Assembly (NCBI GenBank): GCA_023433225.1 | Contig: JAEZDQ010000149.1 | Location: 1-13,101, forward strand | Reading direction: 5' to 3' | Length of the DNA stretch: 13,101 bases | Source of the DNA: Bacteroidota bacterium | GTDB lineage: Bacteria; Bacteroidota; Bacteroidia; Flavobacteriales; Weeksellaceae | Part shown: piece after piece, positions 1-7,763 of the stretch | Position numbering within the stretch: position 1 is the stretch's first letter | Layout: the number at the start of each line of letters is the position of its first letter | The notes under the pieces: model-generated | Told to the model about the DNA's origin: nothing | The model's database searches: none | What the model saw: only the letters and a program-made list of their open reading frames with translations | Position numbers and translations under genes: made by a program

Positions 1-704
1 GGTTTGTATAGTGCAATGAAAATCTCTTTCGGGCCGGATTCGGCAAAGGAATTCGGGTCTATGTCGAAGCTGACACGCAATTTGTCAATTCGTTTCGCCT
101 TATCGGTTTCTACCTCTTTGCCGCTTCGTTTTACTTGTACGCCGGTAAGTTGGTAGTTGGAGATTGAGAAAGTGCCGCGGACGCTGGATTCCGTTTCTTC
201 TGCTTTTTCTTTTTCGTTGATTAATTCCTCTGAAATGGACTCTTTTTCAGTATGCAGGGTTTCGTTTGCCACCCAAAGCGAATCGTTCAACTGCTTCAGT
301 TCTTTTATTTCCAGTTTGAAGCGGCCAATGTCGGCGTTCAAAGCGGCAATCATCCGACGCGCTTGTTTCAGCTCAGATTCCGAAACGTCTTTCTTATTGA
401 GGATGTTTTGAATTTCCTTTTGCTTGTCAAATATTTCCAAATCCCTTTTTGACAAGAGGGAATCACGGACATCCAAACCTTCGCGGGTCTTTTCAAACTC
501 GCTGGTCAGGGAGTCCAATTCTTTTTGCAATAGTGCTTTTGCATATTCCTCGTCTTGTAAATCGATGGCGAAATGCTCCGATATTGTTTTTTGCTGTTGG
601 TTTTGATAAATATTATACCCCAAACTTCCCAAAAGCAGTACGCCGAGAACGGAGATAATAATGTATTCTCTTTTTTTATTAGGGTAATTTTCGCTGGGTT
701 CCAT
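1..704 (-). CDS. membrane-anchored coiled-coil protein, unknown function (C-terminus cut by window edge)
   Basis: The reading frame starts at the ATG whose complement is at 702-704 and stays open to base 1, giving 234 codons of a longer protein. The N-terminus is short and polar (MEPSENYPNKKRE). One hydrophobic segment follows at about residues 14-32 (IIISVLGVLLLGSLGY), predicting a single-pass inner-membrane anchor with the bulk outside the cytoplasm. Residues about 50-172 are highly charged and rich in Glu, Lys, Leu and Gln with heptad-like spacing, as in a long coiled coil. From about 178 the composition changes to a beta-type domain (SISNYQLTGVQVKRSGKEVE onwards) that is incomplete here. 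The gene starts 11 bases after the stop of the exported-protein gene at 716-1627, so the two are very likely co-transcribed downstream of pgi. Such proteins are usually annotated as hypothetical in flavobacteria. A structural or scaffolding role in the envelope is a guess. The gene is certain, the function unknown. Confidence 0.85.
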   Translation of the reverse strand, partial: MEPSENYPNKKREYIIISVLGVLLLGSLGYNIYQNQQQKTISEHFAIDLQDEEYAKALLQKELDSLTSEFEKTREGLDVRDSLLSKRDLEIFDKQKEIQNILNKKDVSESELKQARRMIAALNADIGRFKLEIKELKQLNDSLWVANETLHTEKESISEELINEKEKAEETESSVRGTFSISNYQLTGVQVKRSGKEVETDKAKRIDKLRVSFDIDPNSFAESGPKEIFIALYK

Positions 705-715
705 ATCAAACAGTG

Positions 716-1627
716 TTAGTAATAGGTGATTTTGCGGACAATGCGGAATTTCTGTTTTTCATCTTCTAAAATTAAACATTTTATCCAATTATTTTGGCTG
801 TCAAAAGTAAATTTAAAATCGTATTTCAAAAGTCGGTTTTGGGTGTAGTCTTTTTTCTCGATGGTTGCGGGAAACCCGCTTGGATAATAAGTCTTCCTGA
901 TTTGAATTTCACCTTTGCTGTCTTTAAAGGTATGCGTTTTCAATAATCCGTTTTCATATTCGAACGATTCTATGATTTTTTCATTGCCCGTTTCCGTAAT
1001 TTTATTTTTCAAATTCCGTTTCTCCGCGTATTGAAAGAAAATTCTTTGTCCGAGTTTCCCGTCGTTGTGGAAAGTCTGGATGGACTCCGGAGAATTCGTC
1101 AAATCATAAGTGTGGATCTCTTTGGAAAATATTTCATCTTCCATCCAAAACTCTTTTTCAGAAAGGTTTTGATGAAAATATTTGTAAATTATAACCCAGG
1201 TTTGATTTGTGGTTCTTCCGAAATTAAATTCATCTCCCCGAACCAATTTATTGGCCAAATAATAATAATTTTTCGTCTGGGAAATACGTGTGGGCTCCTC
1301 GCCGTTCTGCACAAGCGTGGTTTCTGTTTTTTCGAGCTGATTCTCGGGATTGTACCAATAGATGGTTTTGTCGAAAAGCCCTAATTTTCCTTGGTAGTCC
1401 AAATAATTTTGACGCAAAACTAAGTTTCCTTGGTGGTCAAAATCCAATTTTACGGCATCAAAATATTCACTGTCCAGAAATCCCGAAGCGGTGGTTTGGG
1501 TGTCGTCCAAAACCAAATAAGTAGTGCTTTCGACTGTTTTGACTTTCCCTTTCAATTGAAATTCCACTGCCTGATTTTGGGAAAGGGCCATTGAAAATAG
1601 AAAAAAAAGCAGGAACCTCAGTTGCAT
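716..1627 (-). CDS. exported protein with YD-like beta repeats, unknown function
   Basis: This encodes 303 residues. It begins with a classic signal peptide (MQLRFLLFFLFSMALSQNQA) with no lipobox cysteine, so a soluble periplasmic or surface protein is expected. The mature part is built from tyrosine- and asparagine-rich beta-hairpin units of the YD/RHS-like kind, for example FDHQGNLVLRQNY, YENGLLKTHTFKDSKGE and FDSQNNWIKC. It ends in a strand pattern (RIVRKITYY) seen in many small Bacteroidota YD-repeat proteins. There is no RHS core or toxin domain. I chose the start at 1627: the stop TAA of pgi and this ATG share one base (TAATG), a hallmark of translational coupling, and the signal peptide begins directly there. 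An in-frame ATG at 1639 would add four residues (MAEI) and overlap pgi by 13 bases. The function is not recognised. Confidence 0.8.
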   Translation of the reverse strand: MQLRFLLFFLFSMALSQNQAVEFQLKGKVKTVESTTYLVLDDTQTTASGFLDSEYFDAVKLDFDHQGNLVLRQNYLDYQGKLGLFDKTIYWYNPENQLEKTETTLVQNGEEPTRISQTKNYYYLANKLVRGDEFNFGRTTNQTWVIIYKYFHQNLSEKEFWMEDEIFSKEIHTYDLTNSPESIQTFHNDGKLGQRIFFQYAEKRNLKNKITETGNEKIIESFEYENGLLKTHTFKDSKGEIQIRKTYYPSGFPATIEKKDYTQNRLLKYDFKFTFDSQNNWIKCLILEDEKQKFRIVRKITYY

Positions 1628-3279
1628 TATTTCCGCCATTTTTTGTATTGATTAATCAGTCCGTTGGTAGATGAATCGTGGGAAGCGACGACGTCGTCAT
1701 TTTTGAGTTCAGGTAAAATCCGACCGGCGAGTTCCTTCCCTAATTCAACACCCCATTGGTCAAAACTGAAAATATTCCAAATGACTCCCTGAACGAAAAT
1801 TTTATGTTCATAAATCGCAATCAGCATTCCCAATGTTTTGGCTATCAGCACTTCATAAATAATTGAATTGGTGGGTTTATTTCCTTCAAATACTTTGAAA
1901 GGTTTCAGAAATTCCATTTCCTTTTCCGTTTTCCCTTGTTTTACGAATTCTTCCGCTACTTGTTTTTCGGTTTTTCCAAATGCGAGGGCTTCGGTTTGTG
2001 CAAAGAAATTTGATATTAATTTCTCATGATGGTCGCCCATAGGATTCGGGGAATTGGCACCGGCCAAGAAATCGCATGGAATCATTTTCGTTCCTTGGTG
2101 AATGAGTTGGTAAAAAGCATGTTGCCCGTTGGTTCCCGGTTCACCCCAAATAATAGGCCCGGTTTGATATTCAATTTTATTTCCGTTCCGATCCACCGAT
2201 TTGCCGTTGCTTTCCATATCGCCTTGTTGAAAATAAGCGGCAAACCGGGATAAATATTGCTCATATGGTAAAATCGCCATGCTTTCCGCATCAAAAAAAT
2301 TATTGTACCAGATTCCCAGTAAAGCCAAGATAACGGGAATGTTTTTTCCGAATTCTTCTTCTTTAAAATGTTTGTCGATTGCGTGCGCACCATCCAGAAG
2401 CTCTCCGAATTTCTCAAACCCTACCGCTAAACAAATGCTCAGTCCAATCGCGCTCCAAATCGAATAACGCCCCCCAACCCAATCCCAAAACTGAAACATA
2501 TTTTCGGAATCAATTCCAAACTTTTCCACTTCTGCCTGATTGGTGGAAAGTGCTACAAAATGCTTGGCAACGTCCTTGTCCTCTGCGCCGGAATTCAAAA
2601 ACCAATTTCTGGCACTATGTGCATTGGTCATGGTCTCCTGCGTGGTAAAGGTTTTGGAAGCGATGATAAATAAGGTTTGTTCCGGATTTAGGCTTTTCAA
2701 AGTTTCAGCGAGGTGGGTTCCGTCCACATTGGAAACGAAATGCATATTCAATCTCGTTTTATACTGCTTTAAAGCTTCGGTCACCATCACCGGCCCTAAA
2801 TCGGAACCGCCAATCCCGATGTTGACCACATCGGTTATTTCTTTTCCGGTAAAACCTTTCCATTTACCGGAAATAACTTTTTCGGTAAATTTTCTCATCT
2901 GTTCCAAAACGGCATTGACTTCGGGCATCACATCTTTTCCGTCCACCAAAACCGGCCGGTTGCTCCGGTTGCGCAAAGCCGTATGCAAAACCGCTCGGTT
3001 TTCGGTTTCGTTGATTGAATTTCCCGAAAACATTTTATGAATGGCGTCTTTGAGTTGGCACTCCCGGGCCAGTTCGATTAAATATGCGATTGTTTTTTCG
3101 TCTATTCTGTTTTTGGAATAATCAACCAAGATGTTTTCAAAAAGGATATGGAATTTGTCAAAACGCTTTTCATCATTTAGAAAAAGTTCCCTCAAATGAA
3201 TGTCCTTCATTTCCCGGTAGTGGGTGTTTAACTTTTTCCATGCTTTGGTTTGGGTGGGGTTTATTTTTTCTAAGGTCAT
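1627..3279 (-). CDS. pgi: glucose-6-phosphate isomerase
   Basis: Pgi reversibly converts glucose-6-phosphate to fructose-6-phosphate in the cytoplasm, in glycolysis and gluconeogenesis. At 550 residues it is close to the E. coli enzyme (549). It shows the sugar-phosphate-binding stretch NIGIGGSDLGP (about 153-163), the family signature DWVGGRYSIWSAIG (about 266-279), the catalytic Glu in QGDMESNGK (Glu356), the ring-opening His in NGQHAFYQL (His387) and the catalytic Lys in QWGVELGK (Lys515). These lie one residue away from the E. coli positions. I chose the ATG at 3279, giving MTLEKINPTQT. A TTG two codons upstream (3285) is possible but less likely. It is the first gene of a minus-strand operon with the exported YD-repeat protein (TAATG overlap) and the coiled-coil membrane protein. 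Nothing about the gene looks degraded. Confidence 0.97.
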   Translation of the reverse strand: MTLEKINPTQTKAWKKLNTHYREMKDIHLRELFLNDEKRFDKFHILFENILVDYSKNRIDEKTIAYLIELARECQLKDAIHKMFSGNSINETENRAVLHTALRNRSNRPVLVDGKDVMPEVNAVLEQMRKFTEKVISGKWKGFTGKEITDVVNIGIGGSDLGPVMVTEALKQYKTRLNMHFVSNVDGTHLAETLKSLNPEQTLFIIASKTFTTQETMTNAHSARNWFLNSGAEDKDVAKHFVALSTNQAEVEKFGIDSENMFQFWDWVGGRYSIWSAIGLSICLAVGFEKFGELLDGAHAIDKHFKEEEFGKNIPVILALLGIWYNNFFDAESMAILPYEQYLSRFAAYFQQGDMESNGKSVDRNGNKIEYQTGPIIWGEPGTNGQHAFYQLIHQGTKMIPCDFLAGANSPNPMGDHHEKLISNFFAQTEALAFGKTEKQVAEEFVKQGKTEKEMEFLKPFKVFEGNKPTNSIIYEVLIAKTLGMLIAIYEHKIFVQGVIWNIFSFDQWGVELGKELAGRILPELKNDDVVASHDSSTNGLINQYKKWRK

Positions 3280-3295
3280 GCTCAAGGTTTAAAAG

Positions 3296-3303
3296 CAAAA
3301 ATA
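3296..3303 (-). promoter_or_regulatory. candidate -7 promoter element for pgi
   Basis: Read on the minus strand this is TATTTTTG, a full match to the Bacteroidota TAnnTTTG element, and it ends 16 bases before the pgi ATG. That would leave a leader of only about ten bases. No good TTTG or TTG element lies about 19 bases further upstream, so the call rests on the -7 box alone in AT-rich DNA. Confidence 0.35.
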
Positions 3304-3335
3304 AGGAATTCCCGCCTCTCATTATAGCTTAATAG

Positions 3336-3366
3336 TTTGTACAATTGTAGTTTTGTGCTACATTTG
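3336..3366 (+). promoter_or_regulatory. Bacteroidota-type promoter of the tRNA-Pro gene
   Basis: A TTTG at 3336-3339 is followed by exactly 19 bases and then TACATTTG at 3359-3366. This is a full match to the flavobacterial housekeeping consensus TTTG-N19-TAnnTTTG. Transcription would begin a few bases before the mature tRNA 5' end at 3377, as expected for a strong stable-RNA promoter. It is the best promoter match in the window. Confidence 0.75.
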
Positions 3367-3376
3367 CATCCAATTT

Positions 3377-3453
3377 CGGGATGTAGCGCAGCCTGGTAGC
3401 GTATCGGCATGGGGTGCCGAGGGTCGCTGGTTCGAATCCAGTCATCCCGACCA
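3377..3453 (+). tRNA. tRNA-Pro, anticodon GGG
   Basis: The 77-base sequence folds as a complete cloverleaf. It has a perfect 7-bp acceptor stem (CGGGATG with CATCCCG), a D-stem GCGC/GCGT with the usual GG in the loop, a perfect 5-bp anticodon stem (TCGGC/GCCGA), and a T-arm GCTGG-TTCGAAT-CCAGT. The CCA end is encoded in the gene. The anticodon loop ATGGGGT puts GGG (3411-3413) after the invariant T, which reads proline codons CCC and CCT. The C1-G72 pair and A73 are typical bacterial tRNA-Pro identity features. The gene stands alone on the plus strand between pgi and otsAB, both on the minus strand, and has its own promoter and terminator. Confidence 0.97.
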
Positions 3454-3455
3454 AG

Positions 3456-3490
3456 AAAAGCTTTTGTGAAAACAAGGGCTTTTATTTTTT
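3456..3490 (+). terminator. intrinsic terminator of tRNA-Pro
   Basis: A 12-bp stem (3456-3467 with 3472-3483, including two G-T pairs) closed by a GAAA tetraloop is followed by an A and six T residues (3485-3490). It begins three bases after the tRNA CCA end. On the minus strand the 3' arm also ends in a short T-rich run, so it might partly stop transcripts arriving from otsAB. Confidence 0.85.
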
Positions 3491-3616
3491 AATTAAACCA
3501 TTCTGTTTTAATTAGTCGGAAGAACTAAGTTTTAACCCCTTTATCTCTATTTAAATTTTAGGCTTGGCTCATTAATTTGTCAGAAACTTCTTGTTTAAAC
3601 TAATCATCTGTGTGTA

Positions 3617-5824
3617 TTATTCATTGAGGAATGCTTTGAGCAAATCTTTTACTTTGGTTTGGTTTTCTATATAATATTTAGCGGCGGTATCGCCCGTGCC
3701 TACTTTGATGGAAATGGCATGTTGGGGAATTTGTTTAAAGAGGTATTCATCTGTCCAATCATCACCGATGGCAAAAACAAAGTCATAAGGTTTGTTTAAA
3801 AAGTGGTTCGCCGCATTTCCTTTGTCAATATTCCCATTTTTCACTTCGAGAATTTTATTGCCTTGCATCACCGCAACCTGACTATTCGCCAATAAACCTG
3901 TGAGAACGTTGTTCAGTTCATTGGCGCGGATTTCCCCGAACCCGGTTGCCGCTTTGCGGTAATGCCAAACCAAGGAATATTCCTTTTCTTCCAAAAAGGA
4001 GCCGGGCGTACGGTCCACAAAATTTTCAATGATGGGCCGAATGGATTCCATCCAAGTTTTGTCTAAATTCTGACTGATTTTCCATTCCGAATTTATTTCT
4101 TTGGTCCATACCCCGTGTTCGGCCACGAGGGAAATAGCCAAATGGCCAAAATGTTTTTCCAGAAAGAACCGATCCCTTCCGCTGATGATGACGATTTCGA
4201 TATTTTGCACTATCATTCGGTTTAATATCTCGTACAATTCAGCATCCGGGACAGCTTTTTCCGGGTCGGAATGATACCCTGTAAGCGTTCCGTCGTAATC
4301 AAGAAAAAAGATTTTATTCTTGGATGCCTTAAAGTCTGCAATCACTTTATCATGGTTTTTATAACCCAAATAACGTGTCATTTTTTCGTCTTTGAGTTTT
4401 CCGGCTACGGTGAGTGCTTCCATAAACGCAGATGCCCATTTTTCTACATTGTATCTTTTGATGCGTTTCTGCATGATGCTGTTCCGCGAAATTTGTTCTT
4501 CAACCGGCATTTCCAAAGCGCGTTTCAGTGCTTCGGACATTTGGTGGTTGTCATTGGGGTTGATGAGCAGTGCATCGTTCATTTCATGGGAAACCCCTGC
4601 CATTTCACTTAAAATCAAAACCCCGGTTTTATCGACTCGGGAAGCAATGTATTCTTTGGCTACCAAATTCATTCCATCGCGGATAGGCGTTAAAAATGCG
4701 ACGTCACTGGAGGTATATAGTTCAATCAATTCTTCAAAGGGAAGGGAACGGTAAAAATACCAAATGGGTGCCCAAGTTACGGTTGAAAATTTACCATTGA
4801 TATGACCCACCAATTCATCAATTTCCTTTTTCAAACGTTTGTATTGAGGAACGTTTTCGCGGGAGGGAACCGCCAACATTACCAAGCGTACTTTTTCATG
4901 GTAATCCGGGTTTTTGTCTAAGAAATATTCAAAGGCTTTCAGGCGTTTGGCCATTCCTTTGGTATAGTCCAAACGGTCAATGGAAAGAATCATTTTTCCA
5001 TCAGGCACCAATTTTTTGTTTTGTTCCATCCGGATTTGCAAAGAGGTTTTTTCTTCCTCCGGTTTGTTGAAATGATCAATCGCCGCTTGGTGGAATTTTT
5101 CGTAGTCGATTCCCATCGGAAAGGAATCGACTTTTACCAAGCGGTTTCCTGAATGAATGGAACTGATGTTGATGTCGTACCGTAGAACCCGGCTTACCGA
5201 ACTCAGGAAATGCCTTTCATAATCATAGGTATGGAACCCGACCAAATCGGCACCCAGTATACCGCGGAGTAATTCCTCTCGCCAAGGGAGCGTACGAAAA
5301 ACTTCATAGGAAGGGAAAGGAATGTGCAGAAAAAACCCAATCGACACATCCGGCCTTTTTTCTTTGATTAATTGTGGAACCAAAAGGAGTTGGTAGTCGT
5401 GTACCCAAACTTTATCGCCCGGCTTGAGGTGTTTGAGCACTTCTTCCGCAAATTTTTCATTTACTTTTTTATAGGTTTCCCAAAAAACGCCTTCAAAATG
5501 TGCATATTCGGTGAAATAATGGAAAAGGGGCCACAATATCCGGTTGCTGAATCCATAATAATATTCTTCCAGCTCTTGCTCTGAAAGTGAAACCGGAATG
5601 CATTTTTCCTTTTCGGAAAGTTCCTTAATTTTCATTTCTGTGGCTGCATCCAAATCATCAGAAGCGATTCCCGCCCATCCAATCCAAACGCTTTCGGAGT
5701 TTTGGTGAATCGATTTCATTCCGGTGGCAAGCCCGCCCACACTGGGAGAAACTTTTACTTCACCGTTTTCAACAGAAACATTCAAAGGCAGTCGGTTAGA
5801 AACGATCAAGGTTTTGTTTTTCAT
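3617..5824 (-). CDS. otsAB: bifunctional trehalose-6-phosphate synthase/trehalose-phosphatase
   Basis: This 735-residue fusion makes trehalose from UDP-glucose and glucose-6-phosphate in two steps. Residues about 1-475 are a GT20 synthase (OtsA type). They carry the start motif SNRLP (Arg11), GGLATG (30-35), NRILWPLFHY (94-103), VHDYQLLLVP (141-150), HIPFP (167-171), the phosphate-binding DRLDYTKG (283-290, Arg284/Lys289) and DGMNLVAKEY (383-392). Residues about 503-733 are a HAD-family phosphatase (OtsB type), with DYDGTL (509-514, nucleophile Asp509 and acid/base Asp511), SGRD (548-551), Lys668 and GDDWTDE (687-693). All key residues are intact in both halves, so both activities are expected. 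The fused form is common in Bacteroidota and resembles the eukaryotic layout. It is divergent from a GH15 hydrolase with a 74-base AT-rich gap. I see no strong terminator of its own. The short tail at 3484-3616 holds nothing else I recognise. Confidence 0.96.
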   Translation of the reverse strand: MKNKTLIVSNRLPLNVSVENGEVKVSPSVGGLATGMKSIHQNSESVWIGWAGIASDDLDAATEMKIKELSEKEKCIPVSLSEQELEEYYYGFSNRILWPLFHYFTEYAHFEGVFWETYKKVNEKFAEEVLKHLKPGDKVWVHDYQLLLVPQLIKEKRPDVSIGFFLHIPFPSYEVFRTLPWREELLRGILGADLVGFHTYDYERHFLSSVSRVLRYDINISSIHSGNRLVKVDSFPMGIDYEKFHQAAIDHFNKPEEEKTSLQIRMEQNKKLVPDGKMILSIDRLDYTKGMAKRLKAFEYFLDKNPDYHEKVRLVMLAVPSRENVPQYKRLKKEIDELVGHINGKFSTVTWAPIWYFYRSLPFEELIELYTSSDVAFLTPIRDGMNLVAKEYIASRVDKTGVLILSEMAGVSHEMNDALLINPNDNHQMSEALKRALEMPVEEQISRNSIMQKRIKRYNVEKWASAFMEALTVAGKLKDEKMTRYLGYKNHDKVIADFKASKNKIFFLDYDGTLTGYHSDPEKAVPDAELYEILNRMIVQNIEIVIISGRDRFFLEKHFGHLAISLVAEHGVWTKEINSEWKISQNLDKTWMESIRPIIENFVDRTPGSFLEEKEYSLVWHYRKAATGFGEIRANELNNVLTGLLANSQVAVMQGNKILEVKNGNIDKGNAANHFLNKPYDFVFAIGDDWTDEYLFKQIPQHAISIKVGTGDTAAKYYIENQTKVKDLLKAFLNE

Positions 5825-5885
5825 CCTTTATTTTTTTGGTCGCAATTATTTTTTTTAATTTACCAATCCTTAAAAACTTTAATGT

Positions 5886-5893
5886 TAAATTTG
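5886..5893 (+). promoter_or_regulatory. candidate -7 element upstream of the GH15 gene
   Basis: TAAATTTG matches TAnnTTTG but ends only five bases before the ATG at 5899, so the transcript would be leaderless or nearly so. No TTTG/TTG element lies at the expected distance upstream. It is a weak call in a very AT-rich intergenic region. Confidence 0.25.
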
Positions 5894-5898
5894 ATTAA

Positions 5899-7695
5899 AT
5901 GGAGAATCTGGATTATGGCATCATCGGCAATTGTTTAACCGCAGCATTGGTGTCCAAAAATGGTTCCATAGATTGGTGCTGTCTTCCAAAATTTGATTCG
6001 CCTTCGGTTTTTGCCCGATTATTGGATAAAGAAAAGGGCGGGTGTTTTGGTTTTCAAGTAGATGATTCTTATGAGATTTCTCAAAAATATTTACCCAAAA
6101 CAAACATACTCGTTACCAAATTCGAAAGTCCAGATGCCGCCTTTGAGGTACGGGATTTCATGCCCAGATATTATGAAGACAGCGGGAAATTGCATACGCC
6201 GCTCGTCATCATTCGTTATTTGAAGCTGTTGAAAGGCGAACCGAAATTCAAAGTGATTTACGATCCTAAAATCGGATACGCCAAAGAAGAAACCATCAGC
6301 CGTGTTAAAGATAATTACATCAAAAGTCACACAGTAGATGGGTTGTATGATTCGGTTTATCTTTATTCTGATTTTGATTACGAAACCATTTTGAATGGAG
6401 AAGAATTGACTTTAACCCAAGATGCATTTTTCTCGCTGAGTTATTATGAACGTATTCTGGATCAGACCATCAACCGATGTTTTTTGCAATACCAAAGAAC
6501 CTATGCTTATTGGCTGAATTGGTCGGAAAAAACCACAAATTACAATGCCTACAACAAAGAAATACGTCGAAGCGCATTGGTTTTGAAATTGCTGACTTAT
6601 GAAAAATCAGGTGCTGTGCTCGCTGCTGCGACGACCTCATTGCCGGAAACCATAGGTGAAGTCCGGAATTGGGATTATCGTTTTTGTTGGATCCGCGATG
6701 CCTCCATGGTTTTAAGGGTTTTATTTGAATTGGGCCATGTGGATTCTGCCCAAAGATTTATGAATTTTATTGTGCATACCGTTCCCAACAAAGGCGACAA
6801 AATGCAGATTATGTATGGAATAAACGGCGAATCAATTCTAACAGAATATTCCCTCGATCATTTAGCGGGTTATGAAAATTCCAAACCTGTGCGCGTGGGG
6901 AATGCGGCTTATATCCAAAAACAAAACGACATTTTCGGCATTCTCACCGAAATCATTTATCAGCAGTTCCTCTATTTCAAAAATTCACTTGATCATAGCG
7001 AAGAACTTTGGACCATCGTTACACAAATCGTCCACGTAGTGAGCGAAAACTGGATGAAACCCGACAAAGGAATTTGGGAACACCGTGCAGACGATCAACA
7101 TTTTACCTTTTCCAAACTTCTGTGTTGGGTAGCAGTGGACAGAGCCATTAAAATCGCACGGCTCATTCACAAAACTTCTATGCTGGAAGAATGGGAAGCT
7201 TTACTCGTAGCTATCTCTACAGACATTTATCAAAACGGATGGAACGAAGAAGTGGGTGCCTATACCCAATCCTATGGTTCATATGCGTTGGACGCTTCCA
7301 TTTTGCTGATGGAAGATTATGGGTTTTTGGAACCGCATGATCCACGGTATATTTCAACTGTAAAAGCGATTGAAAAAGAACTTTGCCGTGACGGACTAAT
7401 GTACCGTTACAAAAACCGGGACGATTTCGGGCTTCCAAGTTCTTCATTTACCATTTGCAGTTTTTGGTTCATCAATAGTTTGTATAAAATTGGGGATAGG
7501 AAAAAAGCCAAAGAATATTTTGACCAACTCCTTTCGTACAGTAACCATTTGGGACTATTTAGTGAAGACATCGATTTCGAAACCAAACGTTTACTCGGGA
7601 ATTTCCCTCAAGCTTATTCGCATTTAGCACTGATTCAAACCGCAATCAAATTTGCAGGCGGAATCAGCGATCAGGAAGAGCTGAAGAATCTATAA
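5899..7695 (+). CDS. glycoside hydrolase family 15 protein (glucoamylase- or trehalase-like)
   Basis: This encodes 598 residues, the usual size for bacterial and archaeal GH15 enzymes. An N-terminal beta-sandwich (about 1-220) opens with the family-typical DYGIIGNCLTAALVSKNGSI and DWCCLPKFDSPSVFARLLD. An (alpha/alpha)6 barrel follows from about 221. The barrel shows NWDYRFCWIRDAS (257-269), the general-acid Glu394 in KGIWEHR, and the general-base Glu556 in LGLFSEDID, followed by the family tail LGNFPQAYSHLALI (566-579). There is no signal peptide, so it acts in the cytoplasm. Family members hydrolyse alpha-glucosidic bonds by inversion. Characterised members without a starch-binding domain include glucoamylases, dextranases, and the trehalases of mycobacteria and Thermoplasma. 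Its divergent position beside otsAB favours trehalose as substrate, but that is inference. It starts at the ATG at 5899. It is co-directional with clpB across a 68-base gap. Confidence 0.93.
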   Translation: MENLDYGIIGNCLTAALVSKNGSIDWCCLPKFDSPSVFARLLDKEKGGCFGFQVDDSYEISQKYLPKTNILVTKFESPDAAFEVRDFMPRYYEDSGKLHTPLVIIRYLKLLKGEPKFKVIYDPKIGYAKEETISRVKDNYIKSHTVDGLYDSVYLYSDFDYETILNGEELTLTQDAFFSLSYYERILDQTINRCFLQYQRTYAYWLNWSEKTTNYNAYNKEIRRSALVLKLLTYEKSGAVLAAATTSLPETIGEVRNWDYRFCWIRDASMVLRVLFELGHVDSAQRFMNFIVHTVPNKGDKMQIMYGINGESILTEYSLDHLAGYENSKPVRVGNAAYIQKQNDIFGILTEIIYQQFLYFKNSLDHSEELWTIVTQIVHVVSENWMKPDKGIWEHRADDQHFTFSKLLCWVAVDRAIKIARLIHKTSMLEEWEALLVAISTDIYQNGWNEEVGAYTQSYGSYALDASILLMEDYGFLEPHDPRYISTVKAIEKELCRDGLMYRYKNRDDFGLPSSSFTICSFWFINSLYKIGDRKKAKEYFDQLLSYSNHLGLFSEDIDFETKRLLGNFPQAYSHLALIQTAIKFAGGISDQEELKNL

Positions 7696-7729
7696 CACTG
7701 ACAAAATGACGCGTTTTTTGATTCGGATT

Positions 7730-7737
7730 TAAATTTG
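7730..7737 (+). promoter_or_regulatory. candidate -7 element upstream of clpB
   Basis: TAAATTTG matches TAnnTTTG and would give a leader of roughly 20 bases before the ATG at 7764. A clear -33 TTG at 17-23 bases is missing. I see neither a CIRCE-type inverted repeat nor a sigma-32-type promoter. An AGGA at 7747-7750 lies 13 bases before the start, rather far for a Shine-Dalgarno site. If this promoter is not real, clpB would be read from the GH15 transcript. Confidence 0.3.
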
Positions 7738-7763
7738 ATTTACTATAGGAAATTGAACTAAAA

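Noticed and set aside
157..709. Several short open frames on both strands over the first 700 bases
   Set aside because: They overlap the long minus-strand coiled-coil frame, which is open to the window edge and has coherent membrane and coiled-coil features.
2540..3040. 166-codon open frame on the plus strand inside pgi
   Set aside because: It is antisense to a fully conserved enzyme, has low-complexity composition typical of a shadow frame, and has no start signal or recognisable protein.
3280..3285. TTG start for pgi two codons upstream of the ATG
   Set aside because: The ATG at 3279 gives the standard N-terminus and length; TTG is a less likely start codon.
7696..7763. Possible terminator between GH15 and clpB around the CAAAA...TTTTG sequence (7702-7720)
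   Set aside because: The stem would be about five A-T-rich pairs with a large loop, too weak to call.
7696..7763. Heat-shock control element (CIRCE or sigma-32-type promoter) before clpB
   Set aside because: I looked for the inverted repeat and promoter motifs and found neither.
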